Positions 13,049 to 18,677 of a stretch of 18,677 bases of DNA are shown here, in pieces. The stretch is taken from NCBI GenBank assembly GCA_037134755.1, contig JBAXLO010000075.1, positions 1 through 18,677 of the forward strand, in the 5' to 3' direction. The position numbers and the translations under genes are program-made. The notes beneath the pieces were generated by a model. The model did no database searches. It saw nothing but the letters and a program-made list of their open reading frames with translations, and had not been told where the DNA came from. Numbering within the stretch: position 1 is the first letter of the stretch; each line of letters begins with the position of its first letter. This DNA comes from JBAXLO01 sp037134755. GTDB taxonomy: Bacteria > Bacteroidota > Bacteroidia > Bacteroidales > JACABE01.

Positions 13049-16000
13049 TGAAGAACTTATTTCATTCCTACAAGCACCCTATTACATTATTATTAGTAAT
13101 AATTATTGTATGTGGAACCTTCTTCTACAGCAAAATGCAGGTTTCTTTATTCCCTGAAATTACTTTCCCTAAAATAAAAATAATAGCTGACGACGGTGAA
13201 CAACCTGTTGATAAAATGATGGTTTCTGTTACACGACCATTAGAAAATGCTATCAAACAAGTACCAGATGTAAAACTTATAAGAAGCACAACCAGCCGAG
13301 GAAGTTGCGAGATATCAGCATTCTTAAACTGGCATTCAGATATCAATCAGAGTTTACAAATGCTTGATATTCGTTTAAATGAAATTAAGAATCAACTTCC
13401 GCCTACTGCTCAGATTCAGGTACAGAAAATGAATCCTGCTATACTTCCGGTTATGGGTTTTGCTTTGGAAAGTGACACTAAAACTCCTATTGAACTTAAT
13501 TTGATTGCTAATTATATTATCAAACCTTACATTTCACAAGTTGAAGGAGTAGCACAAGTAGGGATTGTTGGCGGAAAGACTAAAGAATTCCGAATAGTTT
13601 TGAAGCCACAGAATATGAGTGCCAATGGTATTACTCCCGATATGATAACTACTGCTTTTAATCAAACTAACTTTATTAAATCAAACGGTTACCTTGCTGA
13701 TTATCGTCGCTTGTATTTAACCGTTACTAATTCGGGTATTTATAATCAGAATGATCTGGAGAATATTATTATTAAAAATAATAAAAGGATTATCCGACTA
13801 AAAGACATTGCGACTATTGAAATTAAAGAAAAGATTGAATACACCCGCGTTAATGCTAATGGACGGCAGGCTTTACTTATTACTGTTCTGAAACAACCTG
13901 ATGCAAATATTGTTGAGCTTTCAAAAAACTTAAACGAGAAATTAGATGGCTTAAAGAAGATATTACCAAAAGGAGTTAAGTTGTCTTCTTATTATAATCA
14001 GGCTGACTTTGTTAATGATTCCATGCATAGTGTGGGTGATAGTTTATGGTTTGGGTTGTTCCTTGCAATTATAGTTGCAATACTCTTTCTTCGTTCTCTA
14101 AAAGCAAGTATCACAATCCTTATCACTATCCCTTTAACATTATTATTGAGCATTATAATATTATATAGTATAGGCTACACTTTAAATATAATGACTGTTG
14201 GAGCAATTGCTGCTGCAATAGGTTTAATAATAGATGATGCGGTTGTAGTTATAGAACAGATTCACCGAACTCATGAAGAGAACCCGGGATTAAGACCTAA
14301 GTTGTTAATAGGACAGTCTGTTCATTATTTATTCCCTTCTATGGTAGGGTCTTCTATTAGTACTATCGTTATTTTTATTCCTTTTATATTGATGGGTGGC
14401 GTTGCCGGTGCTTACTTTAATGTGTTGACCAATACTATGATCATTACATTGGTTTGTTCGTTCTTTGTAACGTGGATAGGTTTGCCGGTTATCTATCACC
14501 ACTTAGCTGACTCAAGATTTTTTCGTCATAGGAAAGAAAGAATTGAGATAATTAAAGTGACGAAGACTCAACGTTGGGTTGCTTATTTTATTAAGAAACC
14601 TTTGATTAGCATTTCTATTATTGCATTCCTGATACTGTCTATCTTTTATATTATTCCTAAGATTGAAACAGGCTTTCTGCCCGAAATGGATGAAGGTTCT
14701 ATTGTTTTGGATTATACTTCTCCTCCCGGAACTTCGTTGGATGAAACCAATAGGATATTACATGAGGTTGAAAAGATTATCACTAGTATTCCCGAATATG
14801 AAAGTTATTCGAGGAGGACTGGTGCACAGATGGGTTTCTTTATTACAGAGCCTAATTATGGTGATTTCCTGATTCAATTAAAGAAAGACAGGAAAAGAAG
14901 TACGGAAGAAGTTATTGATGATATTCGTAAGAAAGTGGAAGCTTCGCAACCTGCTTTAAGGATTGATTTTGGACAGGTTATTAATGATATGCTTGGTGAT
15001 TTAATGCATTCTGTTCAGCCTATCGAAATTAAAATATATGGTGATAATCAGGAAAAGTTGCATGCTATTGCTAAGCAAGTAGCTGAAAAAGTTTCTAAAG
15101 TTGAAGGTACTGCTGATATTTTTAACGGTATTACGATTGCAGGTCCTTCAATAGAGATAAAGCCAGATGAACGTAAGTTATATCAGTTCGGAATAACTCC
15201 TGCCAATCTTCAATATCAGATGCAAACGCAATTGGAAGGAAATGTTATCGGAAGTATCCCCGAAAGGGAACAATACACTGATATTCGCATGGTTTATCCT
15301 AATCATGGACTTACTAATGCTGAAGATTTGAAGAAACAGTTTATATTTATGCCTGACGGAAAACTTAAACCTGCTTCAAGCTTTGCTACTGTTGAGATTA
15401 AGCAGGGAGCTGCTGAAATGGTTAGAGAGAATCTGCAGTCTGTGGCAATAGTTACGGGGCGTTTGAACAACCGCGATTTAGGCAGCACAATGAATGACAT
15501 TCAGGCGACTGTTAAAGCAATTCCTTTGCCTAACGGTTATTATATTTCGTATGGCGGTGCTTATGCTGACCAAAAGAGTTCGTTCAACGAATTGCTCTTA
15601 ATCCTTATATCTTCTAGTTTATTGATATTTGCGTTGATGCTTTTCTTATTTAAAGATATAAAAGCAGCCACTAGTATCTTCATAATTGCAATATTGGGAG
15701 TTGCCGGCAGTTTAATAGCTTTATACCTTACGCATACCCCTTTAAACGTTGGCAGTTACACAGGTTTAATTATGATTGTAGGTATTCTTGGTGAAAATGC
15801 TATCTTTACAACGCAACAATTCTTTACCAAACTTGAAACCGAAAGTGTTGATGATGCTTTAATCTATGCAATTTCTACTCGTTTACGCCCTAAGCTTATG
15901 ACTGCATTGGGCGCTATTATTGCATTGATGCCTCTTGCTTTGGGAATAGGTACGGGTGCTCAGATGCATCAGCCTTTGGCTATTGCAGTTATTGGTGGCT

Positions 16001-16098
16001 TTTTATTTGGATTACCTCTGTTACTTATTGTATTTCCTTCTATTTTAAGAATTGCATTTAAGAATCATAAAGCTAAGCAGCTTGAGGAAGAAAATTAA
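13048..16098 (+). CDS. RND efflux pump, inner-membrane permease (AcrB/HAE-like)
   Basis: This 1016-residue protein is the proton-driven pump of the exporter. The RND plan is complete: a first TM helix (ITLLLVIIIVCGTFF), the porter domain opening VSLFPEITFPKIKI, TM2-6 from about residue 330, a second TM1-like helix near 515-535, GFLPEMDEGSIVLDYTSPPG (542-561), and TM8-12 at the C-terminus. In TM4, GLIIDDAVVVIEQ carries the paired aspartates Asp396 and Asp397 that in AcrB (Asp407/408) relay protons. This favours the hydrophobe/amphiphile group over CzcA-type metal pumps, which usually have one Asp. In TM10, GILGENAIF (912-920) places Glu916 where AcrB has Lys940. The substrate cannot be read from the sequence, and no regulator gene lies nearby. 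Confidence 0.95.
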   Translation: MKNLFHSYKHPITLLLVIIIVCGTFFYSKMQVSLFPEITFPKIKIIADDGEQPVDKMMVSVTRPLENAIKQVPDVKLIRSTTSRGSCEISAFLNWHSDINQSLQMLDIRLNEIKNQLPPTAQIQVQKMNPAILPVMGFALESDTKTPIELNLIANYIIKPYISQVEGVAQVGIVGGKTKEFRIVLKPQNMSANGITPDMITTAFNQTNFIKSNGYLADYRRLYLTVTNSGIYNQNDLENIIIKNNKRIIRLKDIATIEIKEKIEYTRVNANGRQALLITVLKQPDANIVELSKNLNEKLDGLKKILPKGVKLSSYYNQADFVNDSMHSVGDSLWFGLFLAIIVAILFLRSLKASITILITIPLTLLLSIIILYSIGYTLNIMTVGAIAAAIGLIIDDAVVVIEQIHRTHEENPGLRPKLLIGQSVHYLFPSMVGSSISTIVIFIPFILMGGVAGAYFNVLTNTMIITLVCSFFVTWIGLPVIYHHLADSRFFRHRKERIEIIKVTKTQRWVAYFIKKPLISISIIAFLILSIFYIIPKIETGFLPEMDEGSIVLDYTSPPGTSLDETNRILHEVEKIITSIPEYESYSRRTGAQMGFFITEPNYGDFLIQLKKDRKRSTEEVIDDIRKKVEASQPALRIDFGQVINDMLGDLMHSVQPIEIKIYGDNQEKLHAIAKQVAEKVSKVEGTADIFNGITIAGPSIEIKPDERKLYQFGITPANLQYQMQTQLEGNVIGSIPEREQYTDIRMVYPNHGLTNAEDLKKQFIFMPDGKLKPASSFATVEIKQGAAEMVRENLQSVAIVTGRLNNRDLGSTMNDIQATVKAIPLPNGYYISYGGAYADQKSSFNELLLILISSSLLIFALMLFLFKDIKAATSIFIIAILGVAGSLIALYLTHTPLNVGSYTGLIMIVGILGENAIFTTQQFFTKLETESVDDALIYAISTRLRPKLMTALGAIIALMPLALGIGTGAQMHQPLAIAVIGGFLFGLPLLLIVFPSILRIAFKNHKAKQLEEEN

Positions 16099-16320
16099 TA
16101 GTATTCATCATTCTTACTATCTTTGAGTGGAGTAGGAGTGGTTTATTTATTCTTATATCTTTACTTACTATAATCTGATAAATAATTAAACTTTGAGTTT
16201 GCTTCATTTCCTTCGTTTTAACAAGGTGATTCTCTTAATAATGTTCTCGTTTTTTTATTTTAATGTTAATAATGGAAAAGATTTAGTATTTTTACCGAAA
16301 ATAATATTAATACTTTAAAC

Positions 16321-17004
16321 ATGCGAAAACTATCATTTATACTTCTGTCAGTACTCGTTTTAAATACTTTTAAGATGTCAGCTCAAAATATTGTTACCAC
16401 CTCAAATGTTAGTGGCAAGCTGATTAAATTTCCTGTGCCAAACTCTCAATATAAAGAGGTTGGTGATGCACAACGTTATCAGTTTGCTTCATTTTTGCCT
16501 TCGTCCAATAGTATGCTTTGTATTTATCTGGATACTTTTGATATTACAAAACTTGTTAATCATGAAAACGAAAATATTAAGATGGAGACCTATATGTTTG
16601 TTGAAATCAATAAGAATCTTATTGATAGTGATTGTAGTGATACTAATTTTATAGAAGTAAAGGCAGAGGCTTTGCAATTGCTTAAAGATGATACCATACA
16701 ATTGTTGGATGATGCTAATAGTTTTTTAAAAGAGATTATTGATGAAAAAGAAGATGTAAAACTTAATCATCTTAAGAACTTAGGTATTATATATGATACC
16801 AAAGAATCATGTGGAATGTTGATGTCGTTTGTTGTAAAAAACGGAAACAAATCAACAAAGAAATTATGCTCTGTTAACTATTTAAGGCTAAACAATAGAT
16901 TAATATATGTGTATGTTTATGCTACCTTTACTGATATTGCCCAAGTAAAATGGATTAAAGAAACTTCTGAATCCTGGGCTAAAGCCATCCTTGGTGCAAA
17001 TTAA
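16321..17004 (+). CDS. Secreted protein, paralogue 1 of 3
   Basis: I do not recognise the family. This 227-residue protein has a signal peptide (1-21, cleavage likely before Gln in MSAQ). It shares with the next two genes an early IKFPVPNSQYKEVGDA block (about 35-50), a buried-looking strand SMLCIYLDTFD, a long helix after the middle, and the C-terminal end WIKETSESWAKAILGAN. It is the most divergent of the three: its extra cysteines (SDCSD, ESCGM, KLCSV) are not in the others, and it lacks their YCEYKD motif. The ATG is 222 bases after the efflux pump. An imperfect promoter box, TATTTTTA (16287-16294), lies 26 bases before it and is the only promoter-like signal I see for the cluster. The compact exported domain could be periplasmic or outer-surface; no enzyme motif is visible. 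Confidence 0.8.
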   Translation: MRKLSFILLSVLVLNTFKMSAQNIVTTSNVSGKLIKFPVPNSQYKEVGDAQRYQFASFLPSSNSMLCIYLDTFDITKLVNHENENIKMETYMFVEINKNLIDSDCSDTNFIEVKAEALQLLKDDTIQLLDDANSFLKEIIDEKEDVKLNHLKNLGIIYDTKESCGMLMSFVVKNGNKSTKKLCSVNYLRLNNRLIYVYVYATFTDIAQVKWIKETSESWAKAILGAN

Positions 17005-17061
17005 GAATTAACAATTACGAAGATTAATTAAGAATTAAAAATTAAGAATTAACAATTAATT
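17005..17061. repeat. A/T heptamer linker between paralogues 1 and 2
   Basis: The 57-base linker is built from seven-base words of the type AATTAAG, AATTAAC and AATTACG. Its last part (17040-17060) is a 21-base sequence repeated exactly at 17754-17774, just before the third paralogue. No terminator is present, so transcription should pass through. Confidence 0.75.
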
Positions 17062-17745
17062 ATGAAGAAGATAGTTTTTGTTTTTTTAATAGTGATTGTT
17101 TTTGGTGGATTAAAAGCATCTGCACAGGAAAATATGAATGTAGTTGAAGTTGACACTACTAATATAAATATTCCACTTCCAAGTAATGAGTTTTATGAGA
17201 TTGGTGAAAATTTAAGAGAGACATTAAAATCTTTTGTACAATCTTTTGATAAATTACTTTGTTTTTATTTTGATAGTTCTGATTATAAAATATCAATATA
17301 TAAAGACATTGACTCTATTATTTTGAATAAATATATTCATATTGAAAGTCCTCCACAATCTGAAAGAAATGATTTAAGAGAAGAACGAATATTAAAGTTT
17401 AATAATACTATATTGAAGTCGAATATTGCCGCTATTAAACATGAAATTGATAGTATTAATAAAATTATAGAAGATACTAAACTTATAGTAAGCTATGATG
17501 ATTATAATAGTATAGGAACTGATGGATACTTATATCAAATTAAAGATGCTGGAGGAAAGTATGTATATGAAATTGTTAACAAATATTCTAAGAATTATAA
17601 ATCATTAAGTACTATTAATGCTATTATTGTTAAGAAGAAGTTATTATATTTTGAAGTTTACTGTGAGTATAAAGATGTTGAAAGCATCAAATGGATAACT
17701 GAAATTTCTGAATCTTGGGCTAAAGCCATCTTAAATGCAAATTAA
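17062..17745 (+). CDS. Secreted protein, paralogue 2 of 3
   Basis: Unrecognised family; 227 residues with signal peptide MKKIVFVFLIVIVFGGLKASA before Gln22. It aligns nearly without gaps to the third paralogue: INIPLPSNEFYEIGENLRETL, DKLLCFYFDSSDYK, a coiled helix ALK/IDSIN-type segment in the middle (AAIKHEIDSINKIIEDTKL), IKDAGGKYVYEI, and the C-terminal block from SKNYKSLST through KKKLLYFEVYCEYKD to ISESWAKAIL. The two cysteines, in LLCFY and YCEYK, are kept in paralogue 3 and could form a disulphide. The ends are much better conserved than the centre (about 75-130), which suggests a fixed fold around a variable patch. Its start lies exactly 714 bases before that of paralogue 3. Confidence 0.85.
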   Translation: MKKIVFVFLIVIVFGGLKASAQENMNVVEVDTTNINIPLPSNEFYEIGENLRETLKSFVQSFDKLLCFYFDSSDYKISIYKDIDSIILNKYIHIESPPQSERNDLREERILKFNNTILKSNIAAIKHEIDSINKIIEDTKLIVSYDDYNSIGTDGYLYQIKDAGGKYVYEIVNKYSKNYKSLSTINAIIVKKKLLYFEVYCEYKDVESIKWITEISESWAKAILNAN

Positions 17746-17775
17746 TAATTAACAATTAAGAATTAACAATTAATA
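17746..17775. repeat. A/T heptamer linker between paralogues 2 and 3
   Basis: Thirty bases made of AATTAAC/AATTAAG heptamers. The segment 17754-17774 equals 17040-17060 exactly, so linker and gene appear to have been duplicated together as a 714-base unit. Confidence 0.75.
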
Positions 17776-18462
17776 ATGAAGAAGATAGTTTTTGTATTTT
17801 TAATGGTGATTGTTTTTGGTGGATTACATGTTTCAGCACAGCAAAATATAACTGTTGTTGATGTTGGAGGTGTTAATATTAATATACCTACACCTAGTAA
17901 AGAATATATTGAAGTTGGTAATAATTTGCGTGACACATTAAGTTCTATTGTTCGTGATACTGATAAACTACTTTGCTTTTATGTTGAAAGTCCTGAATAT
18001 AAAAAATATGTAAATAATTCACACGACTCATTAAATATGGATAAGTATATATTTATTTATAGTTCTATACAATCTATAAGGAATGATTTTAGTGAGAACA
18101 GAATTTTAATGTTTAATAAGAACATAATAGAAACTAATATATCAGTTGTTAAGAATGGTGTTGATAGTTTGAATAAAATTTTAGTAGATTCTAATCTCTT
18201 AGTTAGTTATAATAATTATAATAGTATACATACCAAAGGTATCTTTTATCATATTAAAGATGCTGGTGGCGAGTTTAAATATGCAATTGAGAATAGATTT
18301 TCTAAGAATTATAAATCTTTAAGTACTTTCAACAGTATCATTGTTAAGAAAAAATTGTTGTACTTTGAAATTTATTGTGAGTATAAAGATTATGAAAGCA
18401 TCAAATGGATAGCTGAAATTTCCGAATCCTGGGCAAAAGCCATCCTCGAAGCAAATAAGTAA
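17776..18462 (+). CDS. Secreted protein, paralogue 3 of 3
   Basis: Unrecognised family; 228 residues with signal peptide MKKIVFVFLMVIVFGGLHVSA before Gln22, nearly identical to that of paralogue 2 in protein and DNA. Kept blocks: VNINIPTPSKEYIEVGNNLRD, DKLLCFYVESPEYK, the middle helix VKNGVDSLNKILVDSNLLVSY, IKDAGGEFKYAIENRF, and the C-terminal run SKNYKSLSTF to YCEYKDYESIKWIAE and ISESWAKAILEANK. Most differences from paralogue 2 lie around residues 78-125. No lipobox, membrane helix or catalytic motif is visible. The whole cluster reads as a recently expanded set of small exported proteins; a role at the cell envelope is the most that can be inferred. Confidence 0.85.
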   Translation: MKKIVFVFLMVIVFGGLHVSAQQNITVVDVGGVNINIPTPSKEYIEVGNNLRDTLSSIVRDTDKLLCFYVESPEYKKYVNNSHDSLNMDKYIFIYSSIQSIRNDFSENRILMFNKNIIETNISVVKNGVDSLNKILVDSNLLVSYNNYNSIHTKGIFYHIKDAGGEFKYAIENRFSKNYKSLSTFNSIIVKKKLLYFEIYCEYKDYESIKWIAEISESWAKAILEANK

Positions 18463-18469
18463 AAAATAA

Positions 18470-18545
18470 TTATGAATGATGAATTATGAGTTATGAATTG
18501 ATTTCCTCAATTATTAATTGTTAATTTTTAATTATTAATTCCTTT
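18470..18545. repeat. A/T heptamer repeats after the paralogue cluster
   Basis: First come GAATTATGA-type words (AATTATGAATGATGAATTATG), then the inverted form of the AATTAAC/AATTAAT heptamers seen in the linkers (TTATTAATTGTTAATT). The orientation flip could let the RNA fold weakly, but there is no clean terminator. From here to the window end I see no supported gene. Confidence 0.55.
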
Positions 18546-18677
18546 TTGCCTTCAAAAATCGGTTTCATAACAAACGGCGTGCCAAAGTTGATTTTTTGAT
18601 GATTTTATAATTGTCGCAATAATAGCTAGTTGTGAAGCAAAAATGGGTTTCTTAAATCTGCAAAGCCCTAGTTGAAA

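Noticed and set aside
12161..13346. Several minus-strand open frames across the adaptor and pump genes
   Set aside because: They are antisense shadows of well-identified efflux genes.
13048..16098. Heavy-metal (CzcA-type) RND pump
   Set aside because: TM4 carries the double Asp (IDDAVVVIE) of drug-type pumps rather than the single Asp of metal pumps, and there are no metal-resistance genes nearby.
18552..18677. Minus-strand frame open to the window edge (41 residues, ending at a TGA)
   Set aside because: It could be the 3' end of a gene beyond the window, but it is too short, has no recognisable motif, and another minus frame here looks equally plausible (INFGTPFVMKPIFEGKK). Sequence to the right would settle it.

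Overview
The window looks like Bacteroidota chromosome, probably an AT-rich member of the Bacteroidales/Flavobacteriales type. Four things point that way. The DNA is strongly A+T-rich. Several genes are preceded by a TAnnTTTG box, the -7 element of the Bacteroidota sigma factor, and good Shine-Dalgarno sites are scarce. Many small exported proteins end their signal peptide in SAQ, FGQ or NAQ. Intergenic DNA is full of A/T heptamer repeats and REP-like palindromes. Every gene I accept is on the plus strand. I see no rRNA, tRNA, CRISPR array or transposase.

Layout. 1-2360: a REP-like palindrome, two unrecognised envelope proteins, a strong terminator, then about 650 bp of non-coding DNA holding a strict 41-bp tandem array (seven units, each with a hairpin) and two copies of the palindrome ATTTTGCAAAAT, the second overlapping a promoter box. 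2365-3348: an orphan protein behind that promoter, closed by heptamer repeats and a terminator. 3608-7668: core functions, namely a long-chain acyl-CoA synthetase, a small DUF2809-like membrane protein, a TonB-C-like periplasmic protein with a terminator, and murB. 7669-8257: non-coding DNA with a ~21-bp array of phased T-tracts, a candidate for intrinsically curved DNA. 8258-10688: accessory genes, namely a compact SET-domain protein and a two-gene ATPase + TOPRIM-like module resembling OLD/Gabija/PARIS-type phage defence. 10750-16098: a tripartite RND efflux operon (TolC-like channel, lipoprotein adaptor, pump) interrupted by a G+C-rich palindromic repeat. 16321-18462: three tandem secreted paralogues of unknown function, the last two copied as a 714-bp gene-plus-linker unit.

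How the genes work together. The efflux genes form one export machine; the pump start overlaps the adaptor stop by one base. The adaptor appears to lack the usual alpha-hairpin, and the pump has Glu where AcrB has its proton-relay Lys940. The ATPase and TOPRIM genes are 12 bp apart and almost surely act together. The tandem paralogues share one upstream region with no terminator between them, so they are probably co-transcribed. The best candidates for something undescribed are the ATPase-TOPRIM pair, the paralogue cluster, and the two phased non-coding arrays (41 bp and 21 bp). Functions for these are inferred, not shown.
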